A program made the position numbers and the translations under genes. The notes beneath the pieces are model-generated. The model did no database searches. It worked only from the letters and a program-made list of their open reading frames with translations, and was not told where the DNA came from. Shown here in pieces: positions 1 to 11,900 of a stretch of DNA of 64,000 bases. The stretch covers positions 1,088,501 to 1,152,500 of the forward strand of contig NC_092562.1 in the NCBI RefSeq assembly GCF_037975245.1. The letters are read 5' to 3'. Position 1 is the stretch's first letter, and every line of letters begins with the position of its first letter. The stretch comes from Apostichopus japonicus (Eukaryota > Echinodermata > Holothuroidea > Aspidochirotida > Stichopodidae).

Positions 1-1175
1 ATCTTGGACATGTCGTCATATCTGTCCTGTAGCATGGACACTGCGAAGTTTGGACACCTATAGCCAGGGGCGGCGATCTGTTTCAAATATTGGGGGGGAC
101 ATTTGCTTGGGTGCAGGCAAATTACTATCTAAGCGGAGCGCCACCATTGGTTGGCGCGCAGCGTACAAGAAAATTTTTGATTTTCATAGCCCCAGATCAC
201 CGGAAATGGCACTTCTCGGGCTTGAAAATGACCAACCAGATATACACTTTAGCCTGAGAACCAAGCTTTTCCCAATAGTTTTTTTTCATTCATAACCTTT
301 TTCAAGATTGTCACCAGTCACACATCATGTTCGACCTCATCGCATCTCCTGTGGATCATTGTTTTTGTAGATAATTCTATACGTAACGCCCCACAATACC
401 CGTCAGCCACACTTTTCAAGGTTTTAAGCCCATTATTTGTTCAGAATTTGAATAATAAATTCGCTTCAAAGCATACCCTACCCATAATGTTGCACAAAAG
501 CTTTATCTATGGACAACCAATATAGAAAAACCCCCTTCAACCCCTAACAGACCGGTCAAAATTGCACGAGTAGAGGGAAGTATGATGAAGAATGTTGGTC
601 AAGGAATTTTCGAAAATTCAGACAGTTAATTTATTGGTGTACAAATATTAAAACCTCTTATAACGGCTACTATAAAACTTCGATATCATAAACAAAATAC
701 CCCAAAAATATGCTCGAGGGGGGGGCGGTATCCACCCTTTGCCCCCCCCCCCCTTGGCTACGCGCTTGCGGTTAGAAATCTTGTAGGAAACTGGCCAAAT
801 GGAAACCCAGTGAACCCATATCGATGTGGATCATATATATATATATGATTGTACGTACTTACACTCATACACAAGATATGTAGGGGCTACAGACATTATG
901 ATAATAATCATGAGTGACAACATGCTATACGGTCACAGGTCACAGAAACGACCACGGAGAGTCATTTACCTCATGCAGCATGTGTTGGATGGAGTTTTAG
1001 CCACCGCCAAATATGATTTGGATAAATAATCTCACTCATTATTTTCTTTTTATAGCCACACAAACAAATTATGCCACCAAATATTGGGGGATATTAGTTA
1101 CTATTAGATACTACCGTATATTCCCCACCTAAAATATTGGGGGACATGTCCCCCCGCCCCCCCCATGATCGCCGC

Positions 1176-1176
<1 letters not shown>

Positions 1177-1240
<64 letters not shown>

Positions 1241-1259
1241 AATGAAAATCGTAATATAT

Positions 1260-1301
<42 letters not shown>
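1177..1301. repeat. (TA)n microsatellite, two blocks
   Basis: Two long TA runs (about 1177-1240 and 1267-1299) with a 20-30 bp spacer that includes CACACACA. They create spurious Tyr-Ile open frames on the minus strand, which are not genes. Confidence 0.95.
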
Positions 1302-1499
1302 GGGCGGCAATCATGGGGGGGGGGCTTTTTTTTCTTTTCTTTTTTTAAAATATGGTTGCTACAGCCCTATTTTCCATTTTCACCGGCAAACCAAATTTCA
1401 TTACGGATGCGGTCCGTCTAGCTATTCATTTCGAAAAAAAGTAAAAACTACTTTCGGTCATATATAATAACAAATTGTGACACAGTTAGACAGGCGCCT

Positions 1500-1650
1500 T
1501 GCGAGAGATTTGCCAAGGGAGGGGCAAAGTTTGTATGCAAACTATCTAAGCGTAGCGCCAACATAAGTTGGCGCGAAGCGCGAAAGAAAAATTTGGCCAA
1601 AATGCCTCCCAGATCGTTGGAAATGGCACTTCCCAGGCCTTGTAAGTTGC
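1500..1650. repeat. Dispersed repeat containing the TCTAAGCG...GGCGCG hairpin
   Basis: It shares CTATCTAAGCG-GCGCCA-GTTGGCGCG with 125-165 and 30185-30225. The GC-rich core is palindromic (GCGCCA...TGGCGC). It belongs to the internal part of the hAT-like family annotated at 65-1825. Confidence 0.6.
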
Positions 1651-1833
1651 ATCTAAGCATTTTCTATTTTTAAATTACTAGCGATATCATAAAAAAATTT
1701 TAAAAAATATGCTAAAAAAAAACTATGCCACGAAATATTGGGGGGGATATTAGATACTATATCCCCCCACCTAAAATATTGGGGGGGACATGTCCCCCCC
1801 GTCCCCCCCATGATCGCCGCCCATGCCTATAGC

Positions 1834-4800
1834 CTTAAAACACCCTACACTCTAACTTCCTTTTATGTTAAGTTCTGTACTTGCTTGCACACAGGTCATT
1901 TTGGAGAGAAAATAACTGTAGCTTCGTAGTTTTTAGCGAAATTGGCTCTTACTGTAGGTTGTCATTGTGTAATCGTGTATTTCTTAGGGGTGTCCGAACT
2001 TTGCAGTGTTCCGAACTTCGCAATACTGACTATACAGTGACTATGTTACGCAATAAAATATAACAACATGTTAATACTCACGTCGACTGTGTTCTACTTG
2101 ATTGCTCAAAGAACTCATTATTTAAACAAAGAAACATGACAAGTACTGAACGAGCCTTTCAAAACATGTTATCTGTACAACAATGTCTTATCGAAGGCCT
2201 ATAGAGGCCTAAGCTTTTTCTAATTTTAACGTTAGGCTACAAAAGGTAATGTACCACACAACCGGCCTACAGTAGCCATTGAGCAGAATGTAACTTGTAA
2301 GACTCATATTATGCTCTATGACTGGCTGTAGCCTACATTGCCTAACCTAGCGATAGGACTATGCCTAGGTATGTTCTTTATACCCGTACGTGTCTTGTGA
2401 CTGGCTCACATCAACAAACTTTGCTCTCTTTCTCCTGTGTTAATCACGAATAACGTACCTTGGGTTTTGCTTGGTTGCAGCTTATTGCAAGCCAAGATTA
2501 CCATGAAAAGGACACTTGGCGTAACATCGAAGTTAGCTAACATAGTGTTACTAGTACAACTCAACCTTCAAGCATCGATAATGTTGTAGTCGAATATTCT
2601 TTTGAAGTTTTGCACTGGCCAGCCATGCAGCGTATGCAGCGATAATAGTTGTGATCCAACAGAAAATGTCTGACAAAATTGTTACTCTTTCGCATTAAGG
2701 TCTTATTTGTACTCCGTCGCCAGCCACAGTTTGAGGAAGTAAATTCGTGTTCTACTGAAGAAGGAAGTGAGATCGACATGACCTTGTAAGTCACGCTTCA
2801 CAACCTCCACAATAATTGTTTATTCTACTGCAAAGTTTTCTAAAAAGGGAGAATGACGTCATTGGACGATCAGTTAAATATGTTCTACTGTCGTATAGTG
2901 TGGTGTCGAAGTTGTGTCACGTGACTCTAGTCACAAACTGCAAACAGCACGACTGGATGCTCCTAAATGTGAGAGTGTGAATTGAACTTACTATGCCTGC
3001 TAATTACTGCCTAATTACTTAATCAGCTTCTTTTGAATCCATATATCACAATCTAAGCTTCTTTAAATTATTTCGTACGAACCTAGAAGTAATGGAATAA
3101 ATATGTTTCAATGGGATCAAGTAAAGTTCTGAGTGCAAGGATCATACATTTGCTTCTGCTCATGTATGAATCAGCCGCACGAACTAAAGATCCATTATAT
3201 TTCTAAGGAAGTCCATGTTTACTCTTTACCCCCACCATCCACCGTGTGACCCTCAGTGACACAATGCATTTCGGTAAACTTCTTTATCCCAACAAATTCT
3301 AGGTTCATCGTACTTTCTTTAAAAAAAAGGCTGAGGAATGAGCTTATTTTTCATTTTCAACCTAACATAGTGTTGTTGTAAAAATAAAGTAGCTTAAACT
3401 TTATATCCAAACCACTGATACTTTAATTCGGCTATATTTTGCATAATTATCATTCGTGATCTTTTTCACATTTTCACAGTTGTCCGACATATCATGAGTT
3501 CCTGGGGCACCATATTCATGGGACCCCAATGGACCAGCGGGAACTAAGAAGGGAAGCATTCTTTCGTTGTTAAATTCGTAAATTGACATTACTATTTCAT
3601 GACTGTTTACAGAATTGTGAGCACGTATTTTCTTGATTATTTTAACACCTGTTATAATAGGATCTTTAAAGATGTTTAATCTCGAAATTTCAAACATTTA
3701 ATACTTTAATTTGCCATTGAATTGTAATCGCGGCTATTTATTTGGAAATTTTCATAAATATGTAAAAGTTGCCACTGTTTCATCGAAATAGTTGAATTTT
3801 TATGTCGTGTTGGAATTTGGAGAAAGAAAATCGCCAATGCATGGAAGTATATAATAAATGAAGCAAACAATTTGAGAATTCTCATAAAGATCTAGTGTAA
3901 TTCATAGCATCAATAATATGACTGAAAAGTGACCATGGTGGCAACACAGATAATAGAGGGCGTCCTTACAAAACTCGGAAAGACATCAACTTGCTCGAGT
4001 CTGAATTGTTCGGTGCATATTTAAATCGAGTTCAATGTTTCATACAACCATGTCCTACGTTTGAGTAAACAGTAGACGATGGTCAATATACCTTGGTAAC
4101 ACAAGATCCCTAGTAAACAATTCGATATAATCACTACATGGATAACACTAAGATATAATTTATTTACTTTTTTCTTGATAACTTTGAGACTTCAACAAAG
4201 TGTTCATTCATACAATTACTTCCGACAACCGATTTTGCAACATTTTATTTTACCAGAGTATTTGTTGGTTAAAAGATATACCGAAACACTGAAAATAATC
4301 TAACTCTCCCGGAGATCATTATCAGTGTCAATCTTGCAAGAATTGCCCACCAATATTGCATTAGTTTCATAGACACACTCGAGCACATTGTCTTTGAGAA
4401 TATCGATATAGCTACTCCACCTACGTAGATGCGTAAACATCTAAGTTGATTTGTTTTATTTTCATCGCTAAAATAACCCATATGTAGTTAAATTAAGAGG
4501 GACAGACTACTGGCTGTCAGTAAGAGTGGCGTTTGTTATCAGACTTAACAAACTCTACATGAGCTTCTTCTCCATATCGCTTATATTTGTAACTTGTATG
4601 ATATTATATAGCCTATTTGAATAGCTCGCAGAGATTCGAAAGCGCTATGATTTGTGATTCTTAAACTTCGAAAGATGTTTTGTGGTGTTTTGTTTAGTTA
4701 AATCTTTGGGATGTCCCATCATTATAAATTGATAGACAGTCATGATGACACATGTTTGTAAACACAGTAACTCATATATTCACCTTTATTGTGCTTTCTG

Positions 4801-4870
4801 TTTGGTAGGCTATATAGATCCCCTTTTGTAATTCAGGAAAATAACCGTGTAAAATTGACGGAGGTTGAAG
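1834..4870. other. Intergenic, no supported gene
   Basis: AT-rich sequence downstream of the PTP-like gene. Its longest open frame (3401-3697, minus, 98 codons) has no recognisable domain. At 1988-2010 the sequence GGTGTCCGAACTT...GTGT is the inverted counterpart of 37-58 (see findings). No tRNA or other RNA gene was recognised. Confidence 0.5.
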
Positions 4871-4879
4871 GTCATTTGA

Positions 4880-5262
4880 TGTTAAAGGCATTGAAGACTC
4901 GCCCCAAACCGCGTGCGGCCATCTGAAAAAAAAAATTAACTTTCTGTTGCTTGCAAGTGACGTTTTGTTCGTGTCGCTGCAAAATGCAGACAGGAATGAA
5001 ACGTGATACCTTGTTATCTTTAGCTGGACCTGAGATGTCCATCGCTGTATCGTTATACACTGTGATATGGGTATTCACCGCGGCTGTATGTACTGACTGT
5101 ACACTAGTGTCTAATTACCGACGGTAGCAAGCTGTGTGTGTATTTTTGGGATCGATGGTGGTGTCTAACACTTCTGTTACACCTCTTCCGAAACTATGTC
5201 ATATTACCGGCATTAGACGTTTCTTTTTGCGCGAGTATTCACACCCTTTAAGTGAAGCTTAA
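4880..5262 (-). repeat. Dispersed repeat, copy 1 (inverse of 27393-27765)
   Basis: About 380 bp that matches the reverse complement of 27393-27765 over its whole length with scattered substitutions. It spans CGCCCCAAACCG near 4900 to TCACACCCTTTAAG at 5250. On the minus strand it carries an open stretch starting [16 protein letters not shown]. The copy at 27.4-27.8 kb keeps the same start but has a stop soon after. Likely a mobile element part; type not recognised. Confidence 0.75.
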
Positions 5263-6330
5263 CCTAAACGCGTTGTAAACACGATAAATTCAAAAGTAAT
5301 GCTTGGCTGAACATCACCCTTAATTGGTATGTAGTTCCGAAGTATATGACTCCCAAAGTATTGTCTAGTGGAATGCATCAACTATTTTGTTGATCCCATT
5401 AAGTTAGAATCCTAATGTTTCATGCAGAAGTCAAATATTTAGGTCAAATACAGGTGAACATCTGAATATATTGTAAGCTTTATAACTCCAATAGTAAAAC
5501 GTTCAGTAAATTCATATGCGGTGTACCGAGTATACCTCCACCAGTAAGTGTGTGGGTTATTGTTGTCTGTAGAAGTAAAATGTCAACAATGAAGCTGCCA
5601 ACGTATAAAAACTGTGATAGACACGATAACTTCCATTTTAAAGATTAGATGAAAAGTCACCTTGCTGCCATGGCCGTAACTTGAAAACAGCAATGTTAAA
5701 TATGCTGATTGAGAATGTGTCCGAAATCACTGCCCCTGCTGGCTCTCTGTAATCACTCCAAACCGATTCACTAGAATATTTAATGGAGTGACTTTTCGTG
5801 CAGTTAAATACAGTAATAGTTCTTTTTTGCTCAAAATGGTAAAAGTGAATTTATCAATGAGTAACAATATAATAAAGCACCGCTATTCTAGTTTTATCCG
5901 CAAGGGGGGGGGGGGGATCTGTGTTCATGTGTCATAGGTATTTGGCCCATTTTCGTTGTTGTTGAAAGGAACATGTTATATCATCTCTGCTGTTATGACA
6001 GCTATGACGTTGTTAGTCTTACATTTTCCTGAGCAGAAGGAACACTATAGCTTGCATTTTTTGGACTAGCTGGAGACCTTACCTTGGGTGTGGAGCTGTA
6101 AACTCCATTACTGCTGGATATTGTTGCTAAATTGCTGAGTAATTTATCACTCAGTATCATGACTAATTGAACATTGTTTAATAATAAAACGAAAGTTGAA
6201 AGAACAAAACTAACACAGACATAATGTAAAGAAACTAGGTGCAACATTGGAGATATCCATGTTTACTTTGCTTGTATTCAAATCTGAGTAAGTAGTCTAA
6301 TAACGTTTGTATAAATGCTAACACATGCGC
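5263..6330. other. Intergenic, no supported gene
   Basis: AT-rich sequence with a G-run at 5906-5916. No domain is recognised in any open frame. Confidence 0.5.
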
Positions 6331-6333
6331 CAG

Positions 6334-6990
6334 CATATTTTTAATGTGCATAATGCACAAAATGATAGAGTCTATGGAAAGCTATTATCAGAAGATTACA
6401 TATAATCAAACAGCTGTTCTAGCTATTAATTTCTGTGATGAACTGGTACTACACCCCCTCTCTCTCTCCCATCACCTCTAGTAGCATTCATTAACAACAT
6501 ACAGTAAATTAAGATTTAACGTTCCAACTCTCCAATATTCCTCATCACAACAACTTGCACAATTTTCAATAGTCACTTCCGTGTTCATAAATGATAAATT
6601 TAAAGTTTTGACTTCAAGCTTGGTAACCATATTTTTCATTTTCACTTCCTCCAATTACACATTTTTAAAGTACAATATACATTCTATGGATTGTTATTAT
6701 CAAATGATTATACACACAATGCTTTTGAAACTATTGTTTGTTGTTACGAACTGATAATACTGCCTCGCCCTACCCCAAGTCTACTAGCATTTTTTAACAA
6801 CTTACAGTAAACATGAAGATATGTTAAACCACTCAACTACCCTCACATCACATCAATCAATTTGTGATGCACTGTTAAATATAAAAATAGTAAACAAGGA
6901 GTTTAAAAGTGAAATTAAAGTTTATATGAGAAAACCCTCTAACCTGCCTCCCTAAAATTCTTCTAGCATTAATTACAGTAAAAATTAAGA
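6334..6990. repeat. Degenerate tandem repeat, unit about 320 bp, 2+ copies
   Basis: Recurring landmarks are ATTTTTAA-GT...TCTATGGA..TTATTATCA, then GAACTG-TA-TAC...CCC, then CTA-TAGCATT...AACA-C-TACAGTAAA. They are seen at about 6336-6505, 6658-6815 and, partly, 6935-6990. Divergence between units is high, so this is old. Confidence 0.55.
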
Positions 6991-8858
6991 TATAAATGTA
7001 AAAGCACTGTTCAATAAGAACATAATAGTAATAAAGCCAACAAGTTGTAAAATTAACAATAACTGATAATAGGAAAAACCTCAAACCTTGTAATAATCTC
7101 TGTGTAAATCTGACTATTTACATCAACTGAACCAGGGTACATGGTTTTGTTATAAAAGTAAAAGGAATAAAGTATTGATGTATGCTGATGATGCTACTAA
7201 CTCTTGTGATGATGGATGCTATATGTAGTTAAAAATCTCTTCATTTTTACATAAAATATCTGAGGCTGAAAAATTGTGAATATATTCCGCTCTTATCATT
7301 ACTGCTTATGATTTTATATTTACCAGTAGGGTCTCGTTAGGTGTGATAGTTGACTCACAATGGAAATGGTTTCTGTACATAATTATATTTTCATCCTGAA
7401 GCTTTGAAGTCTTTTAGTTTGGTTTGTTATGGATCATTCTTCTGTTGGTCTAAATAATTGGTGAAAGCAGTTGATCTCTTGCAGTATGTTTTCTTCATTA
7501 CTTTCTTCTCTCTGACTGATCTTGTAGTTTTACTAAGAATGCTTAGAATCTTCCATGCTGCAGCTCCTCTATGAGCCTCCTTTATTCACCTCAAGATTGC
7601 AGCAGAGGCTGTCACTATCACACCATGGCCAGTAGAGTTAAACATTCTACCGACCATGTATAATAACGCACTAATAGTCACGTCTGTGTTCATGATTGGG
7701 AAGATCACTTTTAGCATTCCTCCATTTTGGTTGCCCTTTTGTCATTTCCAATCCTTCTTTGTAACCATACTTCCAACCAGGATATTTTAAATAAGTTGTT
7801 ATTTTAACACAGCCTTTAATAACATGTCATCACTATAAAAAAAATCAATAAAGCTTTTTGCATGCTTAACATTTTCAAGACATTTCCAAGACATAGAGTA
7901 GAGTTTCTGAATAGACCACATTGTTTCTTTACAGTATTTAAAAGGCACAAACTGTATATTGCAGTAAGAATTGAGTAAAAATTTCTTAAATTTCTAGCAC
8001 ATTGGGAGGAATTGTTAATAACTATCCTCTGTGACATGCTTCATTTGAGTTACAGTCATGTCTCTGCTTTTTTGGGAATGAAGAAAGGACTGCTTTGTCC
8101 TGTTCTAAAAAATATTTAATTTACATGAGGAAGCACTAACAACCTTAAAAATGTTTTTCTTCAACACAATATTGTCAAACTTGCATCTTGAGTATTGATA
8201 ACTTTCTATTGAATGTGAAGAAAGTGCAGTCCTTGTGATTGTCAAAATAAAAAGAAATACAATTAGCTACAGGGAATGCTACAACATCTTTTAACTTGTG
8301 CTTTTAATTCAACAAATACTGAACCATTCCTCATAAATGTAGCTTACATCAGTCATTTGAACAACTGTCTTCCCACAAACAATTTGGCAATCGTATTTAC
8401 ATGAGTTCTACTTTTACAAACCATGTTTGCAAGGCCATAAATTTGGGATTGTCTGAATATTAAATTTAACAACTTCTCATCAAAAATCTTAAATGAATCC
8501 ATCTACAAAAACTATTACCCTACAATTATATAAAATAAGTAGGAACACATTCATGACATCATTTACAGAAATAAATTTGAATTTTTCATTTTTAATGAAA
8601 ACTTTGTAAAGATACTGAGTTGTTCAGATGGTTCCTATTTGAATACTGACAATAGACTATAAATCATTTAAACATCTTAGAATCTGCAAATGAATACATT
8701 TAGTTTTATAAGAAATACAATTTTCCTGTTATGGAATAGTCAATGAATTATTCTCCTTGATATACAGCTACATAGCATATCAATGCATGAAATAATGGTC
8801 ACAACTGATCTAATCTTGTAATATAGTCCATAGAGTCTTCATTTAATCCAGCTCCATC
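6991..8858. other. Intergenic or 3' flank of the PTP-like gene
   Basis: No supported gene. A short plus-strand stretch at 7170-7200 reads VLMYADDATN, reminiscent of a reverse transcriptase YADD box, but no further RT motifs follow in frame. The 3' UTR of the PTP-like gene should lie at the right-hand side of this interval. Confidence 0.4.
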
Positions 8859-8933
8859 TTAGAAGATAACAGTATACTCATCTGGGTTGTTAAGATGATC
8901 TCTAAGATGCTCATAACACAGAAGGTATTCATC
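8859..8933 (-). CDS. Terminal coding exon of the receptor PTP-like gene
   Basis: A 75-bp exon in phase 0 encoding [16 protein letters not shown], then PDEYTVIF and TAA at 8859-8861. The [13 protein letters not shown] stretch matches the QYxFCYxxLxEHL end of PTP D2. A poly(A) signal was not assigned with confidence; the 3' UTR would extend below 8859. Confidence 0.88.
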   Translation of the reverse strand, partial: DEYLLCYEHLRDHLNNPDEYTVIF

Positions 8934-11900
8934 CTGGGAATGAAAGGAAAATGGACAACTTACAGAAAAACATCTATAAAAAGTGGAATGCCACAATATA
9001 CTATACCTACACAGCCACGTTTACTCTAAAGGTCTGTATTGACCTCATGATGTGAACTCATTTTCAACCTTAGCTACAAATGAAGCAGTCAAAGCAATAC
9101 CATTAATGATTTTCATTATCATGTCCTAGTCAGGGGTATATCACTCAGGGTGATCATGGTCACATTTAGCCCAACCAATCAATAACATGAAAATTGTCAT
9201 ACTTATTGAGTTACATATATTCATATAAAACATGTCACATATATATAGTAGAGTACATCAATATACCTTCACATGGTCACAAACTATGTCACATGTAATG
9301 AGATAGGTATGCATGTATAAATATGTCACATATATTTATGATGGAGTACACCAATATACCTAATCTATCAAAGGTACAGTTTAAGGTAATCTGTTTCTAC
9401 AATACAGATAAGTTTAATTCACTAACCCCCCACCCCCCCCCCCCCCCCTCTCACAGCAGGTTTAACAGTAGCATAAATGTCTTATGTCAGATAGGTACTG
9501 TAGATTCAGTTAAGTGACAATCAGTCATCATATTATACAAACCTGTGTCTGGACTGCCTTAGGACATTGCTTCCGTAGTTTCTTCAGAGTTTGAAATACA
9601 TCAACAGTGCCCTCCTTATCAATCCTCTCTAGTTCAGAGATTACTGTGACATAGACAGCACTCAAACCAACTCCATTACTGGGAGAAGAGAAGGGAAAAC
9701 AGACAGTTGATCAAACATCATGGAATAAATTTGTTTATTAGATCAACACCATAATGTGTTCATGAACTACAGCTGGACCAGAGCATTTAGTTCTGATGTA
9801 CCTGATGAATTCTCTGAGTGTTTACAATGATTTAGTTTAATAGTCTAATGATATATAAATGCAATGTACTCAAACCAGACTGGGGCCTTTTGTTCTGATG
9901 TATTTGATAAATTCTTTAATGGTTTACAATGATTCAGTTTAATAGACTGTGATACATACATGCAATGTACTATAGCTGGACCAGTGCCTTTAGTTCTGGT
10001 GAATTTGATAAATTCTCTGAGTTTATGCACATCAGGTTTATTTCCAAGCCATCCATGGAAGGAGAAATGATCCACCAAAAGGGATTTCTGAAACATTAAA
10101 CATAAATGTATGAATTTTACAAGTAAATGTAAATGTGTGAAATTAATGTGACAAAGATGTATGCCAATTTTTTTTTTGTTAAAAGTTTGCTAAATTTGAG
10201 CAAGATATTATATTTTATTGCAATGGGTTAAATTATCTGCAATAAAAATGCTCCTTCAAAAATATATAGTTAAAGGTATTAGCCCATTCCCACACACTGA
10301 GAAATGTAAAAGAAGTAAGTATAAAATCAACCACAGAAAACTGATTGGAAAATAATGACCAAATTTGAAGGACCAAGTTTAATTAATTTCACATTTTTCA
10401 TTTAGTTATTTAGAGTAATGAAAACATTTCTCTTACAGTTGGTTCCTATTAAAAGTGGGCAGAAATCAAACTGCTGAACACAGACATGCACACCTATCAC
10501 GTACTGCTTGTTATATGAATGAGTCGTAATAAATAGAGAATTGTATGTGAAAGTATTCTTTGGCTACAAAATACACAAATTATAACATTATTGACACACA
10601 ACATAATCAACTAGCTATATACCTGAGATCTTTTATGTTTGACTGCAAACTGTCTCCTGGTGAACACATCACTTTCTTCAATCTTCTTACAGATCACAGT
10701 CATCAGACCATTAGAAGCAGCTGCATTGTTACCATTAGGCCAATAAACAGTTAGAGACTATAAAGCAGAAAGGAGAGAAGTTATTACACTACTCATTAAG
10801 TATAAAGGAAAGAGTAATACTAATAAAAAACACATCTCCCCAGGAAACGCTCCTATCACAAAGCATGTAGTGTCACCCCATCATTATGACTTACCGTAAA
10901 TTTGTAATATTATTTATTTCATTTTTAGATGTTTTCAATAAACTACAACATCATCTGATTAAGGTGTGGTTCTCATTGTTCTTCACACCATTTTTAAGCC
11001 AAGTGAGTACTCCTTATGATAAATAGTAACTAATTTTGTAAAAGTAAGTCCTATGATATAGGTCTTTTACAAATACTTCCAAAAGCCTCAATATACTTTT
11101 AATATACTGTTGCCATTAACCTCTATAGTTTCCACATTTTATAACATTGAATTTCTCATGTAGCAGCAGGTGAATGGATTTGTCCATCACAGTACACACG
11201 GTGGTAAGCACCTCATGGACTGTAGTAGAGTGAAAAATAAGTTAGTTTTATGTCTTCCTGGAGAAAATCAACTAATCTTTTGAAATATTAGCTATCTTGG
11301 CTATATGAAATAATGGGATATGGTACTTAAATACACGCTTCTGAATAAAAACTCAAAACGTTAATACTTGCATATTTTCAAAACATGTTAGGATCATAAT
11401 TTTGCAAGTATATTTTAAGTATATATTTCTACTAGCTGCTATTTAATACACAATGTGAAAACTGTGGTGTTTGGTTTTGGATTCTAACAAACAAACAACA
11501 ACAACATAACAATCTTCAATGTAGCACAAACTCAACTTCTTTGTTTAATAAATCAACAATTCAAGGATTTAGAAAATGATTTAAATGTCAAGGATGACTA
11601 TGAAATTGTAAACTTAGTTTGGAGAAAGATCAGAAATGTTTTGAACTGTCTACTAAGTTAAATTAGATGATTGGTTGACCAAAGTGGTTTAGAGATTTTT
11701 ACCAAAGGTTTCTTCCCCTATCTATCTTTCTCGATCACTATCCCTTAAACATCAAGTAAGTTGAAGAAAATATCAAATAGGCAGTTACAACTTAAAACTA
11801 ATCGTGAGTTAGTGATACAAAATGCAATCAACAGACTTCACACATGCAGGACTAATTAGTTTCTTTTAAGTTAGGAAAACAATTCTGAACTTTGTGCATA

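Larger units (their letters stand above)
65..1825. mobile_element. hAT-like non-autonomous DNA transposon, composite
   Basis: The ends CAGGGGCGGCGATC (left) and the reverse complement of GATCGCCGCCCATG (right) are imperfect inverted repeats. They are flanked by an exact 8-bp direct repeat CCTATAGC at 57-64 and 1826-1833, the target-site length of hAT elements. The right-end module (AAATATTGGGGG...GATCGCCGCCCAT) occurs twice, at about 1077-1180 and 1732-1825, and a second left-type end lies at about 1300-1325, so this is a nested or tandem composite. (TA)n tracts separate the parts. No transposase is seen. Confidence 0.75.

Noticed and set aside
1104-1314. Tyr-Ile repeat proteins on the minus strand
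   Set aside because: Translation of (TA)n microsatellites.
3401-3697. 98-codon minus-strand frame as a possible gene
   Set aside because: No domain, no splice context and composition like the surrounding intergenic DNA; cannot be supported.
7140-7230. Reverse transcriptase YADD box
   Set aside because: Only VLMYADDATN is seen; no flanking RT motifs in any frame, so a chance match or an unrecoverable relic.
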